Part shown: piece by piece, positions 24,447 to 36,996 of the stretch
Numbering within the stretch: position 1 is the first letter of the stretch
Layout of the letters: every line of letters starts with the position of its first letter
Source of the DNA: Hydractinia symbiolongicarpus
Taxonomy: Eukaryota > Cnidaria > Hydrozoa > Anthoathecata > Hydractiniidae
Direction: 5' to 3'
Assembly: GCF_029227915.1 (NCBI RefSeq)
Contig: NC_079877.1
Location: 29,847,851-29,911,850 of the forward strand
Length of the DNA stretch: 64,000 bases
Notes under the pieces: generated by a model
The model's input: only the letters and a program-made list of their open reading frames with translations
Databases searched by the model: none
Told to the model about the DNA's origin: nothing
Made by a program: the position numbers and the translations under genes

Positions 24447-24830
24447 ACTAATCATACATGTCTGAAAAGTACGTCGGTCAAACGTTTTTATTCCGCTTAA
24501 CTATTTTGCCTAGAAAAATGCGCGAACGTTTAAAAAGGATGTATCACAAGTTTCGCTTGCATGCAGGACGGGATCGCTAAAACTGCTTGACTGTGCAGGT
24601 AATTCCGCCCACAATCAGGCAAAACTCTCTTAATTGATGAAGAGTCACGGGACGAATGAACTTGCAATGGAATGTGCAGAGCTGGTTGGGTATCAACGTA
24701 TTATTTTGCGTCACTTACTTATTTGAATTTTTCATTCATTTCGGTCATTTTTACATGTCATCTAGTGCTTAAATACGCGTAAATACTATTTTCTCTGCAC
24801 GCTCGTCGACATTATGTATTTGAAAAACCG

Positions 24831-24912
24831 GGCAGGATGGCCGAGCGGTCTAAGGCGCTGATTTAAGGCACCAGTCACTTCGGTGGCGCGAGTTCGAATC
24901 TCGCTCCTGTCA
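24831..24912 (+). tRNA. tRNA-Leu(AAG), anticodon-stem mismatch
   Basis: CTGAT/ACCAG, counterpart of 17432. Confidence 0.75.
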
Positions 24913-25422
24913 TCTTATATCGCATGACGGAAATGTCCTCGGACAGAGAATATTGATTACGCTTAAAAACTTCGACCCCAGAAAGCCGAAAATTTTAGAA
25001 AAAGTATAATTAACAAGTCTTTGTCGCATTGGGGAAAAATGGCACTTGTACCACTTGATTTTGCGGAAAATTTCGTTTATTTTTCGAAACATAGATCTAA
25101 AGCGCTTAAAGGACAGGAGATTTCGATTTACAGCTTGTTAAGAGCATTTGACCGAATGAAACGTTCTTACAGTCATGTTCAACATAGTTCTTGATAATTG
25201 CATAATTTTTAACATTTAACCCACAAGAGTATAATTTTCGGCGCTTCATTATTGTACCCACGCAATGTGAACTTGTCAAAGTTTACTTGTCAACGGACAG
25301 ACTTAGGACTTCGGATCTTAGGTTAATTGGTTAGAGCAAAAACTTTCCTGCTAATGTCAGCATAAGCCATTTTTGGTTTACTTGAAATTTTTTGGGACGG
25401 GGACTTTATATCTTAAAAAGAA

Positions 25423-25504
25423 GGCAGGATGGCCGAGCAGTCTAAGGCGCTGGTTTTAGGCACCAGTCACTTTGGTGGCGCGAGTTCGAATCTCGCTCCT
25501 GTCA
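25423..25504 (+). tRNA. tRNA-Leu(UAG), near intact
   Basis: Counterpart of 18024. Confidence 0.85.
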
Positions 25505-25888
25505 ACTAATCATACATGTCTGAAAAGTATGTCGGTCAAACGTTTTTATTCCGCTTAACTATTTTGCCTAGAAAAATGCGCGAACGTTTAAAAAGGATGT
25601 ATCACAAGTTTCGCTTCCATGCAGGACGGGATCGCTAAAACTGCTTGACTGTGCAGGTAATTCCGCCCACAATCAGGCAAAACTCTCTTAATTGATGAAG
25701 AGTCACGGGACGAATGAACTTGCAATGGAATGTGCAGAGCTGGTTGGGTATCAACGTATTATTTTTCGTCACTTACTTATTTGAATTTTTCATTCATTTC
25801 GGTCATTTTTACATGTCATCTAGTGCTTAATTACGCGTAAATACTATTTTCTCTGCACGCTCGTCGACATTATGTATTTGAAAAACCG

Positions 25889-25970
25889 GGCAGGATGGCC
25901 GAGCGGTCTAAGGCGCTGGTTTAAGGCACCAGTCACTTCGGTGGCGCGAGTTCGAATCTCGCTCCTGCCA
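25889..25970 (+). tRNA. tRNA-Leu(AAG), fully paired acceptor
   Basis: TCCTGCC 3' strand as at 18490. Confidence 0.93.
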
Positions 25971-26481
25971 TCTTATACCGCATGACCGGAAATGTCCTCG
26001 GACAGAGAATATTGATTACGCTTAAAAACTTCGTCCCCAGAAAGCCGAAAATTTTAGAAAAAGTATAATTAACAAGTCTTTGTCGCATTGGGGAAAAATG
26101 GCACTTGTACCACTTGATTTTGCGGAAAATTTCGTTTATTTTTCGAAACATAGATCTAAAGCGCTTAAACGACAGGAGATTTCGATTTACAGCTTGTTAA
26201 GAGCATTTGTCCGAATGAAACGTTCTTACAGTCATGTTCAACATATTTCTTGATAATTGCATAATTTTTAACATTTAACCCACAAGGGTATAATTTTCGG
26301 CGCTTCATTATTGTACCCACGCAATGTGAACTTGTCAAAGTTTACTTGTCAACGGACAGACGTAGGACTTCGGATCTTAGGTTAATTAGTTAGAGCAAAA
26401 ACTTTCCTGCTAATGTCAGCATAAGCCATTTTTGGTTTACTTGAACTTTTTTGGGACGGGGACTTTATATCTTAAAAAGTA

Positions 26482-26563
26482 GGCAGGATGGCCGAGCGGT
26501 CTAAGGCGCTGGTTTTAGGCACCACTCACTTTGGTGGAGCGAGTTCGAATCTCGCTCCTGTCA
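26482..26563 (+). tRNA. tRNA-Leu(UAG), one anticodon-stem mismatch
   Basis: ACCAC 3' stem strand as at 19083. Confidence 0.75.
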
Positions 26564-26947
26564 ACTAATCATACATGTCTGAAAAGTACGTCGGTCAAAC
26601 GTTTTCATTCCGCTTAACCATTTTGCCTAGAAAAATGCTCGAACGTTTAAAAAGGATGTATCACAAGTTTCGCTTGCATGCAGGACGGGATCGCTAAAAC
26701 TGCTTGACTGTGCAGGTAATTCCGCCCACAATAAGGCAAAACTCTCTTAATTGATGAAGAGTCACGGGACGAATGAACTTGCAATGGAATGTGCAGAGCT
26801 GGTTGGGTATCAACGTATTATTTTGCGTCACTTACTTATTTGAATTTTTCATTCATTTCGGTCAATTTTACATGTCATCTAGTGCTTAAATACGCGAAAA
26901 TACTATTTTCTCTGCACGCTCGTCGACATTATGTATTTGAAAATCCG

Positions 26948-27029
26948 GGCAGGATGGCCGAGCGGTCTTAGGCGCTTGTTTAAGGCACCAGTCACTTCGG
27001 TGGCGCGAGTTCGAATTTCGCTCCTGTCA
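26948..27029 (+). tRNA. tRNA-Leu(AAG), anticodon-stem mismatch
   Basis: CTTGT/ACCAG form; counterpart of 19549. Confidence 0.7.
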
Positions 27030-27540
27030 TCTTATATCGCATGACCGGAAATGTCCTCGGACAGAGAATATTGATTACGCTTAAAAACTTCGTCCCCAGA
27101 AAGCCGAAAATTTTAGAAAAAGTATAATTAACAAGTCTTTGTGGCATTGGGGAAAAATGGCACTTGTACCACTTGATTTTGCGGAAAATTTCGTTTATTT
27201 TTCGAAACAGAGATCTAAAGCGCTTAAACGACAGGAGATTTCGATTTACAGCTTGTTAAGAGCAATTGTCCGAATGAAACGTTCTTACAGTCATGTTCAA
27301 CATATTTCTTGATAATTGCATAATTTTTAACATTTAACCCACAAGAGTAAAATTTTCGGCGCTTCATTATTGTACCCACGCAATGTGAACTTGTCAAAGT
27401 TTACTTGTCAACGGACAGACTTAGGACTTCGGATCTTAGGTTAATTGGTTAGAGCAAAAACTTTCCTGCTAATGTCAGCATAAGCCATTTTTGGTTTACT
27501 TGAACTTTTTTGGGACGGGGACTTTATATCTTAAAAAGAA

Positions 27541-27622
27541 GGCAGGATGGCCGAGCAGTCTAAGGCGCTGGTTTTAGGCACCAGTCACTTTGGTGGAGCG
27601 AGTTCGAATCTCGATCCTGTCA
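27541..27622 (+). tRNA. tRNA-Leu(UAG), T-stem mismatch
   Basis: GCGAG/CTCGA T stem as at 20142. Confidence 0.75.
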
Positions 27623-28006
27623 ACTAATCATACATGTCTGAAAAGTACGTCGGTCAAACGTTTTCATTCCGCTTAACCATTTTGCCTAGAAAAATGCTCG
27701 AACGTTTAAAAAGGATGTATCACAAGTTTCGCTTGCATGCAGGACGGGATCGCTAAAACTGCTTGACTGTGCAGGTAATTCCGCCCACAATCAGGCAAAA
27801 CTCTCTTAATTGATGAAGAGTCACGGGACGAATGAACTTGCAATGGAATGTGCAGAGCTGGTTGGGTATCAACGTATTATTTTGCGTCACTTACTTATTT
27901 GAATTTTTCATTCATTTCGGTCATTTTTACATGTCATCTAGTGCTTAAATACGCGTAAATACTATTTTCTCTGCACGCTCGTCGACATTATGTATTTGAA
28001 AAACCG

Positions 28007-28088
28007 GGCAGGATGGCCGAGCGGTCTAAGGCGCTGGTTTAAGGCACCAGTCACTTCGGTGGCGCCAGTTCGAATCTCGCTCCTGTCA
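28007..28088 (+). tRNA. tRNA-Leu(AAG), T-stem mismatch
   Basis: GCCAG/CTCGC T stem as at 20608. Confidence 0.75.
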
Positions 28089-28598
28089 TCTTATATCGCA
28101 TGACGGAAATGTCCTCGGACAGAGAATATTGATTACGCTTAAAAACTTCGACACCAGAAAGCCGAAAATTTTAGAAAAAGTATAATTAACAAGTCTTTGT
28201 CGCATTGGGGAAAAATGGCACTTGTACCACTTGATTTTGCGGAAAATTTCGTTTATTTTTCGAAACATAGATCTAAAGCGCTTAAACGACAGGAGATTTC
28301 GATTTACAGCTTGTTAAGAGCATTTGTCCGAATGAAACGTTCTTACAGTCATGTTCAACATATTTTTTGATAATTGCATAATTTTTAACATTTAACCCAC
28401 AAGAGTATAATTTTCGGCGCTTCATTATTGTACCCACGCAATGTGAACTTGTCAAAGTTTACTTGTCAACGGACAGACTTAGGACTTCGGATCTTAGGTT
28501 AATTAGTTAGAGCAAAAGCTTTCCTGCTAATGTCAGCATAAGCCATTTTTAGTTTACTTGAACTTTTTTGGGACGGGGACTTTATATCTTAAAAAGTA

Positions 28599-28680
28599 GA
28601 CAGGATGGCCGAGCGGTCTAAGGCGCTGGTTTTAGGCACCAGTCACTTTGGTGGAGCGAGTTCGAATCTCGCTCCTGTCA
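28599..28680 (+). tRNA. tRNA-Leu(UAG), fully paired acceptor
   Basis: GACAGGA/TCCTGTC as at 21200. Confidence 0.92.
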
Positions 28681-29064
28681 ACTAATCATACATGTCTGAA
28701 AAGTACGTCGGTCAAACGTTTTCATTCCGCTTAACCATTTTGCCTAGAAAAATGCTCGAACGTTTAAAAAGGATGTATCACAAGTTTCGCTTGCATGCAG
28801 GACGGGATCGCTAAAACTGCTTGACTGTGCAGGTAATTCCGCCCACAATCAGGCAAAACTCTCTAAATTGATGAAAAGTCACGGGACGAATACACTTGCA
28901 ATGGAATGGGTAGAGCTGGTTGGGTATCAACGTATTATTTTGCGTCACTTACTTATTTCAATATTCCATATATTTCGGTCATTTTTACATGTCATCTACT
29001 GCTTAAATACGTGTAAATACTATTTTCCTTGCACTCTCGTCCACATTATGTATTTGAAAAACCG

Positions 29065-29133
29065 GGCAGGATGGCCGAGCGGTCTAAGGCGTTGGTCACT
29101 TCGGTGACGCGAGTTCGAATCTCGCTCCTGTCA
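29065..29133 (+). pseudogene. tRNA-Leu lacking anticodon loop
   Basis: 69 nt, with the same 13-base deletion as 21666. Confidence 0.85.
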
Positions 29134-29644
29134 TCTTATATCGCATGACCGGAAATATCCTGGGACAGAGAATATTGATTACGCTTAAAAACTTCGTCCT
29201 GAGAAAGACGCAAATTTTAGAAAAAGTATAATTAACAAGTCTTTGTCGCATTGGGGAAAAATGTCACTTGTACCACTTGATTTTGCGGAAAATTTCGTTT
29301 ATTTTTCGAAACAGAGATCTAAAGCGCTTAAACGACAGGAGATTTCGATTTACAGCTTGTTAAGAGCGATTGTCCGAATGAAACGTTCTTACAGTTATGT
29401 TCAACATATTTCTTGCTAATTGCATAATTTTTAACATTTAACCCACAAGAGTATAATTTTTGGCGTTTCATTATTGTACCCACGCAATGTGAACTTGTCA
29501 AAGTTTACTTGTCAACGGACAGACTTAGGACTTCGGATCTTAGGTTAATTAGTTAGAGTAAAAACTTTCCTGCTAATGTCAGCATAAGCCTTTTTTGGTT
29601 TACTTGAACTTTTTTGGGACGGAGACTTTATATCTTAAAAAGTA

Positions 29645-29726
29645 GGCAGGATGGCCGAGCGGTCTAAGGCGCTGGTTTTAGGCACCAGTCACTTTGGTGG
29701 CGCGAGTTCGAATCTCGCTCCTGTCA
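29645..29726 (+). tRNA. tRNA-Leu(UAG), intact
   Basis: Canonical throughout; variable loop TTTG. Confidence 0.92.
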
Positions 29727-30111
29727 ACTAATCATACATGTCTGAAAAGTACGTCGGACAAACGTGTTTTTTTTTCGCTTAACTATTTTGCCTGGAAAAA
29801 TGCGCGACGTTTAAAAAGGATGTATCACAAGTTTCGCTTGCATGCAGGACGAGATCCCGAAAACTGCTTGACTTTGCAGGTAATTCCGCCCACAATCAGG
29901 CAAAACTCTCTAAATTGATGAAAAGTCACGGGACGAATACACTTGCAATGGAATGTGCAGAGCTGGTTGGGTATCAACGTATTATTTTGCGTCACTTACT
30001 TATTTGAATTTTTCATACATTTCGGTCATTTTTACATGTCATCTAGTGCTTAAATACTCGTAAACACTATTTTCTCTGCACGCTCGTCGACATTATGTAT
30101 TTGAAAAACCG

Positions 30112-30193
30112 GGCAGGATGGCCGAGCGCTCTAAGGCGCTGGTTTAAGGCACCAGTCACTTCGGTGGCGCAAGTTCGAATCTCGCTCCTGTCA
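30112..30193 (+). tRNA. tRNA-Leu(AAG), T-stem and D-loop changes
   Basis: T stem GCAAG/CTCGC has an A-C mismatch; D loop GAGCGCTC. Confidence 0.7.
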
Positions 30194-30704
30194 TCTTATA
30201 TCGCATGACCGGAAATGTCCTCGGACAGAGAATATTGATTACGCTTAAAAACTTCGTCCCCACAAAGACGCAAATTTTAGAAAAAGTATAATTAATAAGT
30301 TTTTGTCGCATTGGGGAAAAATGTCACTTGTACCACTTGATTTTGCGGAAAATTGCGTTTATTTTTCGAAACAGAGATCTAAAGCGTTTAAACGACGGGA
30401 GATTCGGATTTACAGCTTGTTAAGAGCGATTGTCCGAATGAAACGGTCTTACAGTCATGTTCAACATTTTTCTTGATAATTGCATAATATTTAACATTTA
30501 GCCCACAAGAGTATAATTTTCGGCGTTTCATTATTGTACCCACGCAATGTGAACTTGTCAAAGCTTACTTGTCAAGGGACAGACTTAGCACTTCGGATCT
30601 TAGGTTAGTTGGTTAGAACATAAACCTTCCTGCTAATGTCAGCATAAGCCATTTTTGGTTTACTTAAACTTTTTTGAGACGGGGATTTTATTTCTTAAAA
30701 AATA

Positions 30705-30786
30705 GGCATGATGGCCGAGCGGTATAAGGCGCTGGTTTTAGGCACCAGTCACTTCCGTGGGGCGAATTCGAATCTCGCTCCCGTGA
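30705..30786 (+). pseudogene. tRNA-Leu(UAG) pseudogene
   Basis: The acceptor GGCATGA/TCCCGTG mispairs at three positions and the T stem reads GCGAA against CTCGC. Anticodon TAG remains. Confidence 0.6.
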
Positions 30787-31171
30787 ACTAATCATACATG
30801 ATTAAAAAGTATATCGAACAAACGTTTTTATTTCCGCTTAACTATTTTGCATAGAAAAAAGCGCGAACGTTTAAAAAGGATGTTTCACAAGTTTCGCTTG
30901 CATGCAGGACGGGATCACTAAAACTGCTTGATTGTGCAGGTAATTCCGCCCACAATCAGGCAAAACTCTCTAAATTTATGAAAAGTCACGGGACGAATAC
31001 ACTTGCAATGGAATGTGCAGAGCTGGTTGGGTATCAACGTATTATTTTGCGTCACATACTTATTTGAATTTTTCATACATTTCGGTCATTTTTATATGTC
31101 ATCTAGTGCTTAAATACGCGTAAATACTATTTTCTTTGCACGCTCGTCGACATTATGTATTTGAAAAACCG

Positions 31172-31253
31172 GGCAGGATGGCCAAGCGGTCTAAGGCGCT
31201 GGTTTAAGGCACCAGTCACTTCGGTGGCGCTTGTTCGAATCTCGCTTCTGTCA
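31172..31253 (+). pseudogene. tRNA-Leu(AAG) pseudogene
   Basis: T stem GCTTG/CTCGC is disrupted, the A box reads TGGCCAAGCGG, and the acceptor 3' strand is TTCTGTC. Confidence 0.6.
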
Positions 31254-31764
31254 TCTTATATCGCATGACCGGAAATGTCCTCGGACAGAGAATATTGATT
31301 ACGCTTAAAAACTTCGTCCCCAGAAAGACGCAAATTTTAGAATAATTATAATTAACAAGTCTTTGTTGCATTGGGGAAAAGTGTCACTTGTACCACTTGA
31401 TTTTGCGGAAAATTTCGTTTATTTTTCGAAACAGAGATCTAAAGCGTATAAACGACAGGAGATTTGGATTTACAGCTTGTTAAGAGCGAAAGTCCGAATG
31501 AAACGTTCTTACAGTCATGTTCAACATTTTTCTTGATAATTGCATAATTTTTAACATTTAACCCACAAGAGTATAATTTTCGGCGTTTCATTATTGTACC
31601 CACGCAATGTGAACTTGTCAAAGCTTACTTGTCAAGGGACAGACTTAGGACTTCGGATCTTAGGTTAATTGGTTAGAGCAAAAATCTTCCTGCTAATGTC
31701 AGAATAAGCCATTTTTGGTTTACTTGAACTTTTTTGGGACGGGGATTTTATATCTTAAAAAAAA

Positions 31765-31846
31765 GGCATGATGGCCGAGCGGTCTAAGGCGCTGGTTTTA
31801 GGCACCAGTCACTTCCGTGGGGCGAATTCGAATCTCGCTCCCGTGA
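31765..31846 (+). pseudogene. tRNA-Leu(UAG) pseudogene
   Basis: Same damage as 30705. Confidence 0.6.
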
Positions 31847-32232
31847 ACTAATCATACATGATTAAAAAGTATATCGAACAAACGTTTTTATTTCCGCTTA
31901 ACTATTTTGCATAGAAAAAAGCGCGAACGTTTAAAAAGGATGTTTCACAAGTTTCGCTTGCATGCAGGACGGGATCACTAAAACTGCTTGATTGTGCAGG
32001 TAATTCCGCCCACAATCAGGCAAAACTCTCTAAATTTATGAAAAGTCACGGGACGAATACACTTGCAATGGAATGTGCAGAGCTGGTTGGGTATCAACGT
32101 ATTATTTTGCGTCACATACTTATTTGAATTTTTCATACATTTCGGTCATTTTTATATGTCATCTAGTGCTTAAATACGCGTAAATACTTTTTTGCTCTGC
32201 ACGCTCGTCGACATTATGTGTTTGAAAAACCG

Positions 32233-32314
32233 GGCAGGATGGCCGAGCGGTCTAAGGCGCTGGTTTAAGGCACCAGTCACTTCGGTGGCGCGAGTTCGAA
32301 TCTCGCTCCTGTCA
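32233..32314 (+). tRNA. tRNA-Leu(AAG), intact
   Basis: Canonical throughout. Confidence 0.92.
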
Positions 32315-32825
32315 TCTTATATCGCATGACCGGAAATGTCCTCGGACAGAGAGTATTGATTACGCTTAAAAACGTCGTCCCCAGAAAGACGCAAATTTTA
32401 GAATAATTATAATTAACAAGTCTTTGTTGCATTGGGGAAAAGTGTCACTTGTACCACTTGATTTTGCGGAAAATTTCGTTTATTTTTCGAAACAGAGATC
32501 TAAAGCGTATAAACGACAGGAGATTTGGATTTACAGCTTGTTAAGAGCGAAAGTCCGAATGAAACGTTCTTACAGTCATGTTCAACATTTTTCTTGATAA
32601 TTGCATAATTTTTAACATTTAACCCACAAGAGTATAATTTTCGGCGTTTCATTATTGTACCCACGCAATGTGAACTTGTCAAAGCTTACTTGTCAAGGGA
32701 CAGACTTAGGACTTCGGATCTTAGGTTAATTGGTTAGAGCAAAAATCTTCCTGCTAATGTCAGAATAAGCCATTTTTGGTTTACTTGAACTTTTTTGGGA
32801 CGGGGATTTTATATCTTAAAAAAAA

Positions 32826-32907
32826 GGCATGATGGCCGAGCGGTCTAAGGCGCTGGTTTTAGGCACCAGTCACTTCCGTGGGGCGAATTCGAATCTCGCT
32901 CCCGTGA
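32826..32907 (+). pseudogene. tRNA-Leu(UAG) pseudogene
   Basis: Same damage as 30705, in a unit duplicated at 1,061 bases. Confidence 0.6.
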
Positions 32908-33293
32908 ACTAATCATACATGATTAAAAAGTATATCGAACAAACGTTTTTATTTCCGCTTAACTATTTTGCATAGAAAAAAGCGCGAACGTTTAAAAAGG
33001 ATGTTTCACAAGTTTCGCTTGCATGCAGGACGGGATCACTAAAACTGCTTGATTGTGCAGGTAATTCCGCCCACAATCAGGCAAAACTCTCTAAATTTAT
33101 GAAAAGTCACGGGACGAATACACTTGCAATGGAATGTGCAGAGCTGGTTGGGTATCAACGTATTATTTTGCGTCACATACTTATTTGAATTTTTCATACA
33201 TTTCGGTCATTTTTATATGTCATCTAGTGCTTAAATACGCGTAAATACTTTTTTGCTCTGCACGCTCGTCGACATTATGTGTTTGAAAAACCG

Positions 33294-33375
33294 GGCAGGA
33301 TGGCCGAGCGGTCTAAGGCGCTGGTTTAAGGCACCAGTCACTTCGGTGGCGCGAGTTCGAATCTCGCTCCTGTCA
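33294..33375 (+). tRNA. tRNA-Leu(AAG), intact
   Basis: Canonical throughout. Confidence 0.92.
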
Positions 33376-33886
33376 TCTTATATCGCATGACCGGAAATGT
33401 CCTCGGACAGAGAGTATTGATTACGCTTAAAAACGTCGTCCCCAGAAAGACGCAAATTTTAGAAAAAGTATAATTAATAACTTTTGGTCGCATTGGGGAA
33501 AAATGTCACTTGTACCACTTGATTTTGCGGAAAATTGCGTTTATTTTTCGAAACAGAGATCTAAAGCGTTTAAACGACAGGAGATTTGGTTTTACAGCTT
33601 GTTAAGAGCGATAGTCCGAATGAAACGGTCTTACAGTCATGTTCAACATTTTTCTTGATAATTGCATAATATTTAACATTTAACCCACAAGAGTATAATT
33701 TTCAGCGTTTCGTTATTGTACCCACGCAATGTGAACTTGTCAAAGTTTACTTGTCAAGGGACAGACTTAGGACTTCGGATCTTAGGTTAATTGGTTAGAG
33801 CAAAAACCTTCCTGCTAATGTCAGAATAAGCCATTTTTGGTTTACTTGAACTTTTTTGTGACGGGGATTTTATATATTAAAAATAA

Positions 33887-33968
33887 GGCAGGATGGCCGA
33901 GCGGTCTAAGGCGCTGGTTTTAGGCACCAGTCACTTCGGTGGCGCGAGTTCGAATCTCGCTCCTGTCA
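33887..33968 (+). tRNA. tRNA-Leu(UAG), intact
   Basis: Canonical stems and boxes. The immediate 3' flank (CATCTAATC) mixes the AAG and UAG flank types. Confidence 0.92.
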
Positions 33969-34353
33969 TCTAATCATACATGTCTGAAAAGTACGTCGGA
34001 CAAACGTTTTTATTTCCGCTTAACTATTTTGCCTAGAAAAATGCACGAACGTTTAAAAAGGATGTATCACAAGTTTCGCTTGCATGCAGGACGGGATCGC
34101 TAAAACTGCTTAACTGTACAGGTACTTCCGCCCACAATCAGGCAAAACTTTCTAAATTGATGAAAAGTCACGGGACGAATACACTTGCAATGGAATGGGC
34201 AGAGCTGGTTGGGTATCAACGTATTAGTTTGCGTCACTTACTTATTTGAATTTTTCATACATTTCGGTCATTTTTACATATCATCTATTGCTTAAATACG
34301 CGTAAATACTATTTTCTTTGCACGCTCGTCGACATTATGTATTTGAAAAACCG

Positions 34354-34435
34354 GGCAGGATGGCCAAGCGGTCTAAGGCGCTGGTTTAAGGCACCAGTCA
34401 CTTCGGTGGCGCTTGTTCGAATCTCGCTTCTGTCA
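34354..34435 (+). pseudogene. tRNA-Leu(AAG) pseudogene
   Basis: Disrupted T stem GCTTG/CTCGC as at 31172. Confidence 0.6.
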
Positions 34436-34946
34436 TCTTATATCGCATGACCGGAAATGTCCTCGGACAGAGAATATTGATTACGCTTAAAAACTTCGTC
34501 CCCAGAAAGACGCAAATTTTAGAATAATTATAATTAACAAGTCTTTGTTGCATTGGGGAAAAGTGTCACTTGTACCACTTGATTTTGCGGAAAATTTCGT
34601 TTATTTTTCGAAACAGAGATCTAAAGCGTATAAACGACAGGAGATTTGGATTTACAGCTTGTTAAGAGCGAAAGTCCGAATGAAACGTTCTTACAGTCAT
34701 GTTCAACATTTTTCTTGATAATTGCATAATTTTTAACATTTAACCCACAAGAGTATAATTTTCGGCGTTTCATTATTGTACCCACGCAATGTGAACTTGT
34801 CAAAGCTTACTTGTCAAGGGACAGACTTAGGACTTCGGATCTTAGGTTAATTGGTTAGAGCAAAAATCTTCCTGCTAATGTCAGAATAAGCCATTTTTGG
34901 TTTACTTGAACTTTTTTGGGACGGGGATTTTATATCCTAAAAAAAA

Positions 34947-35028
34947 GGCATGATGGCCGAGCGGTCTAAGGCGCTGGTTTTAGGCACCAGTCACTTCGGT
35001 GGCGCGAGTTCGAATCTCGCTCCTGTCA
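34947..35028 (+). tRNA. tRNA-Leu(UAG), one acceptor mismatch
   Basis: GGCATGA/TCCTGTC mispairs only at position 5. Confidence 0.75.
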
Positions 35029-35414
35029 ACTAATCATACATGTCTGAAAAGTACGTCGGACAAACGTTTTTATTTCCGCTTAACTATTTTGCCTAGAAAA
35101 ATGCGCAAACGTTTAAAAAGGATGTATCACAAGTTTCGCTTGCATGCAGGACGGGATCGCTAAAACTGCTGGACTGTGCAGGTAATTCCGCCCACAATCA
35201 GGCAAAACTCTCTTAATTGATGAAGAGTCACGGGACGAATACACTTGCAATGGAATGTGCAGAGCTGGTTGGGTATCAACGTATTATTTTGCGTCACTTA
35301 CTTATTTGAATTTTTCATACATTTCGGTCATTTTTACATGTCATCTAGTGCTTAAATACGCATAAATACTTTTTTGCTCTGCACGCTCGTCGACATTATG
35401 TATTTGAGAAATCG

Positions 35415-35483
35415 GGCAGGATGGCCGAGCGGTCTAAGGCGCTGGTCACTTCGGTGGCGCGAGTTCGAATCTCGCTCCTGTCA
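35415..35483 (+). pseudogene. tRNA-Leu lacking anticodon loop
   Basis: 69 nt, 13-base anticodon-arm deletion. Confidence 0.85.
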
Positions 35484-35992
35484 TCATATATCGCATGACC
35501 GGAAATATCCTCGGACAGAGAATATTGATTACGCTTAAAAACTTCGTCCCCAGCAAGACGCAAATTTTAGAAAAAGTATAATTAACAAGTCTTTGACGCA
35601 TTGGGGAAAAATGTCACTTGTACCACTTGATTTTGCGGAAAGTTTTGATTATTTTTCGAAACAGGGATCTAAAGCGTTAAAAGACAGGAGATTTGGATTT
35701 ACAGCTTTTTAACAGCGATAGTCCGAATGAAATGTTCTTACAGTCATGTTCAACATTTTTCTTGATAATTGCATAATTTTTAACATTTAACCCACAAGAG
35801 TATAATTTTCGGCGTTTCATTATTGTACCCACGCAATCTGAACTTGTCAAAGTTTACTTGTCAAGGGCAGATTTATGACTTCGGATGTTAGGTTAATTGG
35901 TTTGAGCAAAAACCTTCCTGCTAATGTCAGAATAAGCCATTTTTGGTTTACTTGAACTTTTTTGGGACGGGGATTTTATATCATAAAAAGCA

Positions 35993-36074
35993 GGCAGGAT
36001 GGCCGAGCGGTCTAAGGCGCTGGTTTTAGGCACCAGGCACTTCGGTGGCGCGAGTTCGAATCTCGCTCATGTTA
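35993..36074 (+). tRNA. tRNA-Leu(UAG), damaged 3' acceptor
   Basis: The 3' strand is TCATGTT, giving mismatches and wobbles in the acceptor. Anticodon and boxes intact. Confidence 0.6.
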
Positions 36075-36460
36075 ACTAATCATACATGTCTGAAATGTAC
36101 GTTTGACAAACGTTTTTATCTCCGCTTAACTATTTTGCCTAGAAAAATGCGCGAACCTTTAAAAAGGATGTTTCACAATTTTCGCTTGCATGCAGGACGG
36201 GATCGCTAAAACTGCTTGACTGTGCAGGTAATTCCGCCCACAATCAGGCAAAACTCTCTAAATTGATAAAAAGTCACGGGACGAATACACTTGCAATGGA
36301 ATGGACAGAGCTGGTTGGGTATCAACGTATTATTTTGCGTCACTTACTTATTTGAATTTTTCATACATTTCGATCATTTTTACATGTCATCTAGTGCTTA
36401 AATACGCGTAAATACTATTTTTTTCTGCACGCTCGTCCACTTCATGTATTTGAAAAACCA

Positions 36461-36542
36461 GGCAGGATGGCCGAGCGGTCTATGGCGCTGGTTTTAGGCA
36501 CCAGACACTTCGGTGGCACGAGTTCGAATCTTGCTCCTGTCA
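36461..36542 (+). tRNA. tRNA-Leu(UAG) with AAG-type 5' flank
   Basis: The upstream sequence (TGTATTTGAAAAACC) is that of AAG genes, but loop TTTAGGC and the downstream flank (AATCATACATGTCTG) are those of UAG genes. A crossover within the gene has therefore removed about half a unit. T stem ACGAG/CTTGC is weakened. Confidence 0.7.
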
Positions 36543-36927
36543 ACGAATCATACATGTCTGAAAAGTAGGTCGGACAAACGTTTTTATTTCCGCTTAACTA
36601 TTTTGCCTAGAAAAATGCGCGAACGTTTAAAAAGGATGTATCACAAGTTTCGCTTGCATGCAGGACGGGATCGCTAAAACTGCTTGACTGTGCAGGTATT
36701 TCCGCCCACAATCAGGCAAAACTCTCTAAATTGATGAAAAGTCACGGGACGAATACACTTGCAATGGAATGGGCAGAGCTGGTTGGGTATCAACGTATTA
36801 TTTTGCGTCACTTACTTATTTCAATATTCCATATATTTTGGTCATTTTTACATGTCATCTACTGCTTAAATACGTGTAAATACTATTTTCCTTGCACTGT
36901 CGTCCACATTATGTATTTGAAAAACCG

Positions 36928-36996
36928 GGCAGGATGGCCGAGCGGTCTAAGGCGCTGGTCACTTCGGTGACGCGAGTTCGAATCTCGCTCCTGTCA
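36928..36996 (+). pseudogene. tRNA-Leu lacking anticodon loop
   Basis: 69 nt, same 13-base deletion. Confidence 0.85.

Larger units (their letters stand above)
22385..29690 (+). repeat. Higher-order repeat, copy 2 (seven units)
   Basis: Second copy of the block at 14986-22384 at a constant 7,399-base offset. Differences noted include T for C near 23501, C for G in the D loop near 23787, C for T near 23104, T for C near 23368, and C for T at 29090. Such close identity means the duplication is recent or the copies are being homogenised. Confidence 0.9.

Noticed and set aside
13240-28268. Repeated minus-strand open frames of 60-72 codons in about 15 units (starting MFRKINEIF)
   Set aside because: They run antisense through the spacer and into the tRNA gene, whose complement supplies their last residues. 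They recur only because the unit recurs, and they are broken in many other units.
31439-34803. Minus-strand 60-codon frames starting MTSSHCVGT in three units
   Set aside because: Spacer DNA repeated at 1,061-base intervals, with no protein-like composition and no conservation outside those units.
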